DNA from: Sequoia sempervirens
Lineage: Eukaryota; Streptophyta; Pinopsida; Cupressales; Cupressaceae
Assembly (NCBI GenBank): GCA_007258455.2
Contig: VDFB02193867.1
Coordinates: forward strand, 524,563,692 to 524,627,691
Length of the DNA: 64,000 bases
Reading direction: 5' to 3'
The position numbers and the translations under genes are program-made. Shown here piece by piece: positions 33,860-45,599 of this stretch. Under the pieces are notes generated by a model. That model searched no databases, was not told the DNA's origin, and was given only the letters and a program-made list of their open reading frames with translations. Within the stretch, counting starts at the first letter, position 1. Every line of letters starts with the position of its first letter.

Positions 33860-35660
33860 CTTAATGTGACCTTGGGTGTTTATATTTGTGATTTTTTCCT
33901 CTATGTAAGATTGGTAAGTATTTGAATATGTTGTGTTGCATTTTTGGCTTCTCCTAGAACATTGCTCAATTGTGCCAATTTGATGAGCTAATGGTCTCCC
34001 TTAGTTGCTTGGCTTGCATTTTGATTTGTTTTGTTAGTTCCTACGTTTGATGCAGCCAGGTGTACATATTTTTCATTTTTTCTCTAATAGCTCCATCTAT
34101 GTCCTTGAGTGGGTTGTATGAGGATGAAACTTGTACTATCTAGGCCTCCAACTAAATAATTTGATCCTTTAAGTTCCTCATGAGGTTAGGTCATTGAAGA
34201 GAAAATTGATATAGTACATTAGCCTCTATAATGCTTTCCTCAATGTTCTTTATTTGCAGCTCCAGTTGGGAATGCACTACTACACATTTCTTTGTGGCCT
34301 CCTCTACTTTCCTTTTCAAGATCTATTGTGCTTCTTACCTTATATTGGCCCTTTGTGACTAAAAATTGGACTGCATGCCATCTACCAATTATTTAAGTTG
34401 CTACAAAGTGTCCCTTTGTATGTGCAATATTGAGTTCTGTAATGTTCACAAGTTACCTCTTCTAATTATTCTACATGTTATCCACATGTTGTTGGAGTAT
34501 TTATCCTCTTGTGCCGGCATGAAAGATATCCCCAAGCCAGAGTTTTGGAGTGGGGAGATATTGACCAATTTTACTTGGGATCCTATTATTTCCAACTGGA
34601 GTAGCTAAGGTGTGGGTACTGGCTACAATTATTTTTATTATGCTAGAAAGTCTATGATGGATTCAATTGGAGAGATAGATGTGGATGCTTCTTCAATATT
34701 TTCTTGTCCCCCATGCTCTCTACCACTTGGTTGATCACTTGCAATAGGATGTGTTGCCTTCTTCCAAGATAGAATCTAGAAGCTTCTTAGTGAGCTCTGT
34801 TGTTTCTTTTTGTAGTTTGTTTATTTTTGTTTTATCACTCTCTTTTAGAGTGTTAACCCTCTATTTTGTGCAGAGATCTTTCACTTGGGCTTGTTCCAAC
34901 CATTCCTTTTATTTTGTGGTAAGGTCGGACCCTACCTCCTTGATGGCTTTATCCCTTATCTCCTCTTCTTATTTTATGGCTTTATCCCTATTTTCCTAGA
35001 GTGTGATAACTATTAGTTTTGGGAATTCCTTGATTACCTCTAATATTTTGTTGAATTTACTTATGTACTATACTAGGATTTGTATTATCATATCTTTGGT
35101 ATTTGTATCTGCATCTTCATAAACTGTGAGGACTTCTAGAAGAATACCATGATAAATGATGGCTTTTATAGTCACCATAACATAAATTGGTGGATATTTT
35201 TGTTCTGGTGTCTCAAGTTGTTGCATCTCAACTATATGTTCCTTCTTCTTTTTCTTTTGTGGAGGCTTCTATACATCTTCCACCTCTTTTTCTTCCTCCC
35301 TTTCTCTAAAAAATTGGATTATCTTCCTTTTCCCCACTTGTTTTTCCCTTGCTCTATAATTCTTCTTCTTCACACTCATCTATATCAGAGCTTATGACAC
35401 TTCTTGCATATTCGGTGTTGCTGCTATTTGTGATGAGGATGTAGGTCCTCTTGATTGTGTGCTAGTGGCTCCATACAACCTTTCATATCTTCTTGTGGCT
35501 GTGTGTGAGTTTCTAGAGACGGTGTGGAAGTGGATGGTTGTGTTGCTCCCTTTGGTAGAATTCCCCAAGGTGATACCAATATAGTCGGTCCCAAACTTGA
35601 GACATGAAAATTTTGGGAGGGAGTGAAACATATTTCTTGAAATACCTCATTCAAAGATAT
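33860..35660 (-). pseudogene. Degenerate coiled-coil ORF, transposon type
   Basis: The minus strand, read across several frames, gives a long hydrophilic, Lys/Glu/Gln-rich product. Its N-terminal part reads SPWGILPKGATQPSTSTPSLET and similar Pro/Ser/Thr-rich text (about 35420-35654). Then come a charged block (KPPQKKKKKEHIVEMQQLE, about 35280) and heptad-like helices (RKVEEATKKCVVVHSQLELQ and NIEESIIEANVLYQF, about 34200-34330). Many stops and shifts interrupt it. The build resembles the tail of the unassigned ORF at 6712-9823, but I see no direct sequence match. Plus-strand frames here are low-complexity shadows rich in Phe, Leu and Ser. Confidence 0.45.
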
Positions 35661-35675
35661 TTCTTCAAATAAAGG

Positions 35676-35830
35676 TCCTTCACTTGAATGTCTTTACATA
35701 AAAACCTTAGATTGAAGATAAAACTTTGATCAAAGATAGACCTTCAATCGAAGGTCATCTTCTTTCAAAGGTTCTTATTAATTTAAAAAAAAAACAAAGA
35801 CCTTTGAGCAAAGATTACCTTCACTTGAAG
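35676..35830. repeat. Cluster of short palindromes of the CTTCAATCGAAG type
   Basis: ACCTTCAATCGAAGGT (35739), CTTTGATCAAAG (35724), CCTTAGATTGAAG (35705), CCTTTGAGCAAAG (35801) and CCTTCACTTGAAG (35818), with CCTTCACTTGAA at 35678, lie in 155 bp. It sits just upstream of the minus-strand coiled-coil ORF, so it may be a degraded coding repeat of that ORF. Confidence 0.5.
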
Positions 35831-35839
35831 CTATTATTC

Positions 35840-37176
35840 TATTATTTTTTAAGAGTTGTACGAACTGACAAGCATAGTTGTTGATTCATTTTAGTGGAAG
35901 TGAATGCTACAAGGTGTGGATATGCCATTGATTTGGAACCACCATTATGTTGCATACACTTCAAGATGATTGCTTCCTTTAGACCTTGAGTGGTCAACTA
36001 AATAAATAATGAAAAGAAAGGAATAGGAAAAGGGGACGATGAGACAACCTGAATTAAGAGAGAATAGCACAAGAGAGGGGGAATGGGTGTATGTGCTATT
36101 AATATGGCATGTTGACCCTTTACTTGGGTGGAAAATTGTGTAGGTCAAGTGGAAAAGAGGCACTTGACAGCCATTAAAATCCCCACAACCCCCCTTCTTG
36201 AGGCATTCATGTGATATTTTTGGAGTAAGACATGAACAAAGTAACCTATGTGAGGAAGGGTATAATGCTAGTTGAAGAGGAAGAAATTACAAATGAGGGA
36301 CATGCACAAATTGGGAGAGAAACATGGTCTTGTGAAGTGCACAAATTGTTGGATATGAATGAAATGGATTGTTGAAGAGGCTTGAGAAAATCTCAAGCAA
36401 AAGAAACTAGCATGTGAAAAGGTAGATTTCATAGTCGTTGCCCACATCTTCCCTATATATGCTAAAATGAGAAATTTTGAATTGGGAATAAATATTTTTC
36501 AAACCACAAATAGTAGAAGAAATTGGTGAAAATGATGGCGCATAGAATGGAATAAATATTTTTCAAACCAAAAATATTAGAAGAATGGGAAATAAATGTG
36601 GTTTGGGAAATTTAAGGGCATCAATTTATACTAGAACATGTGATTAGTGTTGTATCTAGCCACAATGGTACTAGTAGGTAAGGGGTTTTTGGATCCCCCT
36701 TGCCATTTTAAATAAAAAATTCAAATAAATATTCATGTAAAGGATTTTTTAGTAACCTAAACCATATGGCCATACAATCAAGAAAGGGGAGTGATAAAAA
36801 AAAAATTCTCTAGTCCCTAGTGGCCAAATCGGGTCAAATTTTATGTCAATATTCATTTCTAAAGTCTCTTGGGTCCAATTGCAAGGTCTATTTTATTCCA
36901 AGGGGTTATTTTTGAAACTTTCCCCTCGAAGCGATCATAGTGAACACCTAGAAAATGTCATTTTTGTAATTATATTTCAAAACATAGATATGTAAAAATA
37001 ACCATAAATTTGCAGCACCAAAATCTCAAATTAGTAAATCTCATATTGCATAACATATATCATACCTTAAAATTTCTAAAATCTCTCTACCATTAGACTA
37101 TGACTTCAAATTTACACTAGATCTACTGAAACAAGGGTTAAACCAAAAAAAGGACCTTTCCCACAACCACAACCAT
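35840..37176 (+). other. Non-coding
   Basis: AT-rich DNA without a supported gene. Two ~35-bp stretches (about 36485-36520 and 36545-36585, AATAAATATTTTTCAAACCA) are near-duplicates. Confidence 0.35.
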
Positions 37177-37779
37177 GGGTCTGATATCACTTGTTAGGAA
37201 AATTCATTAGGTTGATCAAACCATTTCCTACATAACCCTATGAGAGAAAATTATTCATACAAGATTAAAACAACCATAATACAAAGATAAAAAAATATAT
37301 CACACAATTACATAATATATACATTGGGAAAAGCCTCAAGAGGGAAAACCCAACCTCCAAAAGTATCCATAGTCAATGTATATCTCCATGTGTTCAAGTA
37401 TGTATCTACACATCCCATGCCATGATTCATATTTACACTCAAAAATAGAGCTCAATACAATGATATCCACGACAAACAATGAACTAGCCAATCTCAACCA
37501 CTAAACATATGCTTGCTTTTACAAAATTAAGTTCACACAAAAAGACCAATTTGTAAGGTAAAACGATGTGCTTCAAAACTATGAGTACATAAAACCATTG
37601 ACCCCAACATTTAATTTTTGGCACTAAGTTTCCTAATATTAACAATGTTTTTCATGTCTAACACACACATAAAATATCTAACCAATGTCATATATAAATT
37701 TATAAGTGATCTCAAATAAACATTTAATGTGGTTAAACACACCTCATAAAGGTGCACCACAAGTAAATATTTATTTTGC
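37177..37779 (-). repeat. Copia-like primer site and LTR start
   Basis: The plus strand reads GGGTCTGATATCA (37177-37189), two bases, then TGTTAGGAAAATTC (from 37192). On the minus strand this is an LTR end followed by a tRNA-type primer site, arranged as at 15501-15515. The LTR would extend to the right; its far end is not defined. No matching internal copia sequence lies to the left, so this is probably a fragment. Confidence 0.4.
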
Positions 37780-38060
37780 ATAATTAAATAATTATTTCTT
37801 TTGTAAGGTGTAGGACACCCTTTTCCTAATATTTTTTTATACCAAGTATGCTCCTTGTAGTCCCCAAATCATTCATTTCAATTGTTTAGATAATTAAGTG
37901 ACGTAAGTTTCTTAATTATTTCCTTACTATTTCCAATGATAAAATCATCATCAACATATAAATGTAGCATTGTAAATTGTTGATCCTAACAATTTTACAC
38001 TACATGGGCACCTTCATTTGCCTACAACATCAATTATAATAATAATTTATTCATTTTGGG
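37780..38060 (-). pseudogene. Copia RT, distal part with YVDD
   Basis: The minus strand reads TMLHLYVDDDFIIGNSKEII (about 37985-37925), the copia RT catalytic box with both Asp kept, followed by a degraded stretch. The proximal RT half of what may be the same element lies at 39150-39490. The two halves are separated by about 1.1 kb of unrelated DNA. Confidence 0.7.
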
Positions 38061-39149
38061 GTCGGATTGATTAAATATATTAAATTCCTTGACATCCTGA
38101 TAAATTTTGGGAAAAAGCACTTAGTTAGGGGTGGGAGCTCACCTTTTACTTAAGGGTGACCTATTTTACATTTCAATGTTTTGGGTGTTAGCCTTGTGTG
38201 TTGTAAAGTGACCCTACAATGGCCTATAATCTAAATTGTCAACTGGGATGCATATATAAATAATGTTTCTTCTCATTTGAACATGAGAGAAGGAAATTAT
38301 GGACAAGAAGCTATTATGATGCACTTATTATGAAGATGTAGTGATTTATCCTCTACATGCTAGCTACAACAATATATTGTGTTTTATGGACTAACCTATT
38401 ACATGTATTCAAGCCATTCAATCATCCATCAAGCAACCTTTGGTGGAAACTTATGGTGTGGGCATCACTTTGACAAATATTTCATACCAAGGTAACATTA
38501 CTATTTACCATTTATTGTTTTAGTCAATTATTGTTGTTTGGCCTCTTTCTGGCCTAGGGTAAGCCCTTTTGGTCATCATCATTTATTGTTTGTGAAGGTG
38601 CAAACAAAAAAGTGGGTTTTGAATTAGGTAAGGCCCTATACAACATAACCTTTCCCCCTCTTTTCATGTATGCATGATAGATCCAAAAAAAAATTCAATG
38701 GCTAGTCACAGGAAACACAAAGCATAATTTAACTTACCTTTTGGAGTTTACAGATCTTGGAAAAGAAAATTTACTGGTCTAGGGTGGTATCACCCTTGAC
38801 CGTCAAACTTAGGCCCATTTTTCAGTCACAAGTTCCTCTTTGTGTCCTCTTTCTAAATCTGTGACTATTCTAGCATTTTTCATTTTTGTTTGTGCAATAA
38901 ATTACATTTTTCAGATCTAGGGTTTATGTCAAATAGGCTTGTTAAAACATACATAAAATTTCTCCTCTTTGCAACTCAAGTGAACCAAACCCTAAGAGAT
39001 TACCTCTCTATTGTGGTAGCAAGCTAATCATCAAACCCTAGTTGGTTTATGTTTGAATGTGGAGTCAAATTAAAAATAAGTTGATCTTAGTTAATCTGCT
39101 TATTGGATCTAGGATCTCTTTTCCTACTTCATAAAAAAAATAATAATTA
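38061..39149 (+). other. Unrelated DNA between two copia RT halves
   Basis: No coding sequence is recognised. Because copia RT sequence lies on both sides in the same orientation, this ~1.1 kb may be a later insertion. I could not identify matching ends. Confidence 0.35.
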
Positions 39150-39500
39150 AAATTTGGTCACTAATATATTTTTAGTAAACATGGTAATCAACTTTAAACT
39201 TATAAAAAATCATACCACATACAAAGTGTATTTTTCAAGCCATATAAAGATGTTTTTAGCTTCTAGAACACACCTTCATTTCCTTTGACCTTAAATTCTT
39301 TGGTTTGATTCATGTAAATATCCTCTTCTAAATATTCATTCAATAATACAATCTTAACCCCCTTTTTTCCATCAAAATCAAATGTAACAATATTAGATAA
39401 AAACAATGTAATAAAGGTCACCTTAGCTACAAGAGAAAATATTTTACCAAAGTTTGTTCCCTCTATGTATGATACCATTTTTCCACCCATTTTTCCTTGT
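39150..39500 (-). pseudogene. Copia RT, proximal part
   Basis: The minus strand reads EGTNFGKIFSLVAKVTFITL, FDFDGKKGVKIVLLNEYLEE and DIYMNQTKEFKVKGNEGVF, then a shifted LYGLKNTLCMWYDF. These are the RT blocks before the catalytic box. The D-V-K-T motif is altered to GVKIV, so the first catalytic Asp region is damaged. Confidence 0.8.
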
Positions 39501-39869
39501 ATTGTACTATTTGTATTTATGTTCTTTTATATCCATTCATATTAGATAGTCTTCTCCCCCTCATATTGATCAACCAAGCACCAAGTCTTACAATCTACAA
39601 GAATATGATTTTCATATTTTATAGTCTTCTTGCAAGAATTGTATTCTTTAGAAGTTAGAGCTTCAATCTTGCAACACAGTTTACCATTAGTACAATATAT
39701 AGGAAACACACAATACAAATTCTACTAGATTACACTTGTCTAAAAATTTCCACTACCTTGTAGACCTCATAGGTGGTTGAGATCATGTATCATAAAAAAA
39801 ATCTTCAAAATTTACTCTTAATTTTCCATCCTAGCAATATTCCTCTATATTCTCACTATCTTGTCCACT

Positions 39870-40738
39870 AATTTATTCATTTACAATTGCATATTTTTTC
39901 TCTAATATTTTCTCATAATGCATCCTTTTGTCATCCTTTTGATTTAGCTATTGATCCCTACATTAAACTCTGAGTTCCATAAAAACATATCTTGACTAAA
40001 TAACTTTGAGTGTTATATGATTCTAAAGTTTATACCTATTGACATTTTTATCATAACCTATTAAAAATATTTATTAACTTTAAAATCTAACCATGTTCCA
40101 TTTGTCACATGAGTAAATTTCACAAACAAAAACTCCAAATGTGTAATAATATGTTACCTATCTAAATTTTCATACAGTATTAAATTATCTACAAGCACAA
40201 AAGTGGAAGGTGTGTTTATCAAATAACAAGTAGCATTTACTACTTTAAGACATAACTTATGGTTTATCCCTATGTTACTTAATATAATTTTATCTCAATC
40301 CATCAAGGGTTTGTTCATCCTTTTAGCTATCCCATCATTTTATAATATGTAGGGTATTTATCCCTTATTTAATAATTCTACTAAGTTTTTAGAACATTTC
40401 AAAGTCCTTAAAGAAATACACTCCACCATTATTTGATCTTAATACTTTTATTTTATTACTTGTCTAATTTTCTACAAGTGCCTTCAATTCCTTAAATTTG
40501 CATAAGACCTTAGAGCTATTTCTAAGTAAATATTCTCAGGAATGTCTAGAATAATTGTCAATAAAGAAGACATGATATTGAGATTTACTATAAATTTAAA
40601 TAAGAATGTATATTTTTTTATTTTTTAGATGACATTGTTGGATTAAACACAATAGATTAACACATATCATGTTTAGATAACAAAAGTTCTGACTTCAATA
40701 ATCTTGATATGCAAGAAAGTAAGAAAACATTAAGATAT
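39870..40738 (-). pseudogene. Copia integrase fragment, copy 1
   Basis: The minus strand gives NDGIAKRMNKPLMD (about 40300; canonical N-G-V-A-E-R-M-N, with Glu here Lys), LKVVNATCYLINTPSTFVLV (about 40230-40170), LEFLFVKFTHV and, further upstream, FIVNLNIMSSLLTIILD (about 40560). These are the integrase core and its C-terminal region. It has many stops. A second copy of the same stretch lies at 48540-49365. Confidence 0.8.
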
Positions 40739-40934
40739 AAGCTTCATTCATGTTAATTTTTTATTAAGAGGGGTAAACACTTTTGACCTGAAGCTATGAA
40801 CCATCCAGTGAGGTTACAAACGAGAGACCTCATCTCCAATATACATTCTCAACAGTTTGAACCTTGATGACAAAAAAGATAACACAACAATTTAACCATC
40901 ACACCATGCCACTGTTGACAAAAGCTTCATTCAT
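40739..40934 (-). mobile_element. tRNA-derived SINE with 13-bp target duplications
   Basis: The 13-mer AAGCTTCATTCAT flanks a 170-bp body (40752-40921) at 40739-40751 and 40922-40934. On the minus strand the body begins with an RNA polymerase III A-box-like GTGGCATGGTGTGATGGTTA (about 40912-40893), has a B-box-like AGGTTCAAACT (40864-40854) about 30 nt later, and ends in TTAATAAAAAATTAA. That is the plan of a plant tRNA-type SINE. It inserted at the edge of the copia integrase fragment; the sister copy at 48540-49365 lacks it. Confidence 0.8.
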
Positions 40935-42029
40935 ACTTTGAAGAATACAAATAAATTTATTACATTTTTATTATTACAATGTAATTTATAAAATTAAAAG
41001 CATTCACATTAGAAAAGGATGTAAACCCTCAAATCGATATGTCAATATTCTCCCTATGTGATAATAGCGTCCACGTTATTTGGATTAAATAGTGAATTTC
41101 TCATGACTTTACAAACTTATATATTTTTTTATGCAATATGAAGTCAATGTGTTTTCAATATAATTTTGATTAATGTAACTTTAAGGCTACTTTCCTTTAT
41201 GTCTTTCTTTAGGCCTGCTTTCCTTTATGCCTTGGAATTTAAGTAGAAAACGTTTCTCTTATTAGAATCTATATGTTTTCTATATTGCAATGAAATTTCT
41301 TGACAATGAGGCCATTAATTGTTTCAGTAACTGTCCTTTTCTATCCACTTGCCACCATTCAATTGATACTTAAAATGTCTTTCATAAATATTTTAAATAT
41401 TTTTATGAAGCTTCTTCATAAATATCTCAATAATGTACCTCTATATATTCTCTTCTCACTATCCAAAGTATTACTTTTATTTATTTAAGTAAAATATTAA
41501 AAATATTAATATTAATGGTTATAAAGGTCATAATAAAGGAAGCACCAGAGCAAGATCTAAGACAACGCATCGGAAGAGAAGAGTCGTGGGGGGCAAGCAA
41601 GCAGCGAAGGAGGAGAGAACACAGAAATGGAAAATCTCCACCGTATGAAGATTTATATTGAATAGATTGTAATATTTTTGGAGATTCTTTTCTTAGAGGT
41701 TAAGAAAGATAAAATACAAATGAAAGGCCTTGGAAGCTCTGTGGAAGAGGTTGCGTGGAACAGATCCCACTGCTTGATTACGAGAGGTGATTTGGGTCAA
41801 TTAATAGCTTCAACTGTGCTTTCCTTTTAGCCTTGAAATTCAAGTTCAGACGTACAAACATCTTTTGGAATTTATATTCGAGGAAATTGCCATGATGTTT
41901 AAACGAGGCCATCCATAATTTCAATAAAGTGCTGCTTTCTGTCCACCTCCTACTGTCTAAGACGGCCATGAGGGTGACTGAAGTTTATGAGGTTTGATTT
42001 TGGATGGTAAAACTTAATTGGAATGTTCG
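40935..42029 (+). other. Non-coding with a diverged duplicated segment
   Basis: No gene is supported. Two related ~140-bp segments (next entry) and a purine-rich stretch (about 41540-41630) stand out. Confidence 0.4.
41213..41957 (+). repeat. Two related ~140-bp segments
   Basis: Segments 41213-41350 and 41817-41957 share an ordered series: TGCTTTCCTTT, then AGCCTTGAAATT or TGCCTTGGAATTTAAG, GAGGCCAT, TTTCA(A/G)TAA and CTGTCCAC or CTATCCAC. They are about 600 bp apart in the same orientation. Origin is unknown; minus-strand open frames in the second copy are not conserved in the first. Confidence 0.5.
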
Positions 42030-42129
42030 TTGTAAATTTTTTTTTATTATATTGAGGAAATGCAATAAAAAAATTTACAAAGAGCAGTTAAACAAACTGT
42101 AGAGAGAAATTATACAAAGGCCAATACAA

Positions 42130-42320
42130 CGAACTGTACCCATAAAAACAGCTCCAATTCAAGCCCAAAGTACATAGCAACAACAAATGAAGACACTAAA
42201 GGCTAAAAAGATACATAGCAGCACTATCTCTTGCTTAGCAACAACTCCAGTTCAAACCCAAAGTACATAGCAGCAACATAAGATGTTCACTAAAGGCTGA
42301 AAGATACATCAAAAAAATAG
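42130..42320 (-). repeat. Tandem duplication in the LINE 3' region
   Basis: Two ~90-bp copies (about 42148-42215 and 42240-42312) share AACTCCAGTTCAAACCCAAA or its near form, GTACATAGCA(G/A)CAACA and CACTAAAGGCT followed by GATACAT. The duplication lies in the 3' end of LINE 2. Confidence 0.6.
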
Positions 42321-42499
42321 TAGCACTAAACAACCTGAAAAAAAGTCCTTAAACCTTGCCCAATAAGAATATCCTTTTTGCTCAGCGGCTGATCAACTTG
42401 CAACTTGATTTGATGAATCTGAAAACTCAAATTGGGCTTCTTCAAAACCTCATTCTGAAGCATAGGAAACATGGCAGTAAGACAAAAAATTATATCAGA

Positions 42500-43480
42500 A
42501 TAAAGCCGTAAAAACACAACTTCTGATGATCATTATTGATAGTAAAAACAGCTTTGCATCTATTTCTCCATATATGTAGTAGAATAATATCTCTCACACC
42601 ATCAACAATTCTATTATCATAAAGACTGGCTCCAAGAAGAGATTCTTTCTAGCTTAACTTTTGAGTAAAAATAGCGGAAATAACATTAAACATGACATTC
42701 CAACGCTTTTTAACCACTTGTCAGTTCCAAAAAATATGCTTCATATTTTCATGTATGTGACAAAAAGGACAGTTAGTTGGCTAGATCATAATACATTTTA
42801 ACCTGTCCCCAACGGATAGTTTAAAGTGTAGTATCTTCCAAGCAATAAGCTGAGCTTCTGAATTAATTTTAGATCTCCAAATTTGAGTAGACAATTTTAA
42901 CCAAAATCTTTCACTGAACCTGCACTTCCATTTAGAATTCAAACGTGGCTTCAAGACAAGCTTAGGAAGCAGCTGCAAATATATATTTTTTAAAGGGAAC
43001 AACAAAAAGGGATATGAAGATAACCATGACCAATCTCTAAAAAAACTGCAATGGATTGGAGTACAAAGTTTCATAGAGAGCTCCAATGGCACCAAAGACT
43101 ACACAAAGATCGAGAAATCCTTATGTTTGTTGCTAAGAGAGAACTGATTTTTAATCACATTCCATGGAGACCAACACAATGACTGAAAGTCCCATAAATC
43201 ACCAACATTACAAACCCCTTTTTTGAACAAAGGATAGGAATGCTTCGGGAAACTTAAAGCAAGAGGTTGACCATGATAGAGGATATGTTTGTTCTGCCAA
43301 ATAGATAAAGTGGAAAAACTGAAACCAAGTTGAAGGGAATCTTATCCCCTCCACTTTAAGAAATGACAAACATATTGCCAAGCCTTCCAGATGGATTGAA
43401 GGGGGAGGGAAGCCTTGATAGAGAAAAAAGAAGCATGAATAATTTTGTCTAACCAGCTTGCTTGTTGCCATTTGCCTTTA
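42500..43480 (-). pseudogene. LINE 2 ORF2 C-terminal region with zinc-binding motif
   Basis: The minus strand reads FPLKNIYLQLLPKLVLKPRL, AQLIAWKILHFKLSVGDRL (42781-43095) and then CPFCHIHENMKHIFW (about 42770-42730), the Cys/His motif of the zf-RVT region that follows RT in plant LINEs. Stops separate these pieces. No RNase H follows. Confidence 0.75.
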
Positions 43481-43551
43481 ATTGAAGCATAAATAATCTG
43501 ATATCAAATGAGAATCTTCCATGGTTCATCCCCTTTGACAGCTCTAATAAT

Positions 43552-44700
43552 CTATTTGGCAGCCAAACAAATCCCTTGAGTCCGTGGATCTAGGAGACCC
43601 AAACCTCCTTTATGTTTCGGCTGGATACAATGAGACCATGATGTGGATATATAACTAGGGCTACCATCCCACTTGGACCATAGAAATCTGTGAATAATCT
43701 TGACTAAGTCCTCATACCCTTTTTTAGAGGGCATCCAACATGAAGAGTAATATACATGCGTAGCAAGGAATATCTTGTTAACAACCTGAATTTTACCGGC
43801 CAAGGAAAGGAATCTATGCCCCCAATTAAAGAGTTTTTGTTTGAGTCTATTAAGAAACCAATTCCACATATCATAGAGAGAAACCCCAATACCGGAGGGA
43901 ATTCCAAGATACCTCATAATTTCTCCATGTTTGATTTGTTTCCAGTCTTTGGGAATCCATTAGGGAACAGTCCCAACTTGAACCATTAAAATTTTTGTTT
44001 TATTATGAGCCATTTTAGAGCCTGAAATTTCATAGTAAAACTCCAAAATTTCCATCAGATTAGCGATATCCTTTTCAGTATTTCATAAAAAAAGTAAGTT
44101 GTCATCAGCATAATGAGAATTAATAACAACATTGTGAGGAATGGAAACTCCTGCTATGAGTTGTTGATTCACAACACTTTGAAGAAGATAACCCAAAGCA
44201 TCAGCTATGAGAGTGTATAGATAAGGAGCTAAAGGACATCCTTGGCGAATGGATCATTGTAAAACAAATGAATCAGACATCAAATTACTGATGATAATTC
44301 AAGAATTATCATCCTGGAACAACATTTAAATATGAGAACGAATTTTAGGACCGAAGCCCAACCATTGAAGCATTTTAAGAATAAAACTCCAATGAATTTT
44401 GTCATAAGCCTTATCAAAATCAAGTTTGATTAAAATAGCATTTTGGCATGTTTGATGTACCCATTCACACGTTTCCCATGCTAACATGAGATTGTCAAGA
44501 ATATATCTGCCAGCAATAAAACATGTTTGCTTAGTTTTAACAATACGTTGCACCACTGGTTTTATTCAAATAGCCAAAGCTTTAGCAATGATTTTATAAG
44601 AAGTGTTAAGTAAAGTGATAAGTCGCCAACCAGAGACTGAATCTTCCATTTTTCCTTTAGGAAGAAGCTTAATAATGCCACCATTAATATTCGGACCTAA
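43552..44700 (-). pseudogene. LINE 2 ORF2 reverse transcriptase
   Basis: Blocks on the minus strand are LLPKGKMEDSVSGWRLITLL (about 44650), motif A ILIKLDFDKAYDKIHWSF (about 44430-44380), motif B IRQGCPLAPYLYTLIADALG (about 44250-44190), motif C HYADDNLLFL (about 44130-44095, both Asp kept) and the thumb MRYLGIPSGIGVSL with FLSLAGKIQVVNKIFL. Stops at about 44560, 44325, 44275 and 44090 break it. Confidence 0.9.
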
Positions 44701-45504
44701 GGAACCTTTGTTAAGGGCCTCTAGGTATAAACAATAAAATTCTTCCTTGATGTGTGGCCACATCACCTGATAGAATTCCATAGGAAGCCCATCGCTACCT
44801 AGACTTTTATGAGGGGCCATAGAGAAAAGGGCATTTCCCAATTCTTCCAACAATAAGGTTCTATCAAGATACTCGTTGTACCCTGGGTCAATTTTGTTAG
44901 GAATATGGTCTTTGACAATATTCTCAAGAACTTGTTGGATATCCTCCCATTGGTCATCTTTGAAGAGGTTCTCATAAAATCTAGTTAAAACATTGCAAAT
45001 TTCAGCAGGACTAGATTGCAAGATATTTAATTCATCTCTTATAGCACCAATTCTTTCTCTTTTATGTTTATAGTTGAGGTAACTAAAAAAATATTTTGTG
45101 CCCTTATTTCCTTCCTTTATCCAATGTAATCTAGATCTGATTTTAGCCCCTTGCCCTTTATAATTATCAATCTTACATACCTCAACCTCAGTTACAACAA
45201 TGGAGGTTCGAATTCTGATATTGTTAGGATCAGCATTAAGCAATTTTCTATCATGCACAAGTTTTCCTTGGAGGGATATTTCTTTATTTTTGCATTGCCG
45301 AGCCATTTGCTTGCCAAATGAGCACAAGAAATTGGTACATTTATTTATAGCAGCACACCACCAATCTATCCAAGACCCCCCCTCATTAGGTTTGGGGATG
45401 GAGTTCCAAAGACCTTCAAGGGCAGCTAAACAAGAGGGATTCTTTAAGTGGGATACATTAAGTTTGAAAGGAAGTGAACTATCTATATTTAACTTTGGAG
45501 ACAA
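44701..45504 (-). pseudogene. LINE 2 ORF2 linker and RT N-terminus
   Basis: An open stretch of 312 codons (45504-44566) overlaps this segment. It contains RSRLHWIKEGNKGTKYFFSY (canonical W-x-x-E-G-D-x-N-T-x-F-F), FKDDQWEDIQQVLEN and GSDGLPMEFYQVMW (canonical G-x-D-G). These mark the region between endonuclease and RT. Confidence 0.88.
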
Positions 45505-45599
45505 ACCAATGTTGCAAATGATGGGGAAGTGGAACTAGAGAGAGTGGTGGAAAGGTCCACTTGAACATATTGCCCCACATGGTCAAGATTAAGGGGAAA

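Noticed and set aside
37192..37991. TGTTAGGA...TCCTAACA as the two ends of one 800-bp LTR
   Set aside because: The interval contains the copia RT catalytic box, so the right-hand match is coincidental.
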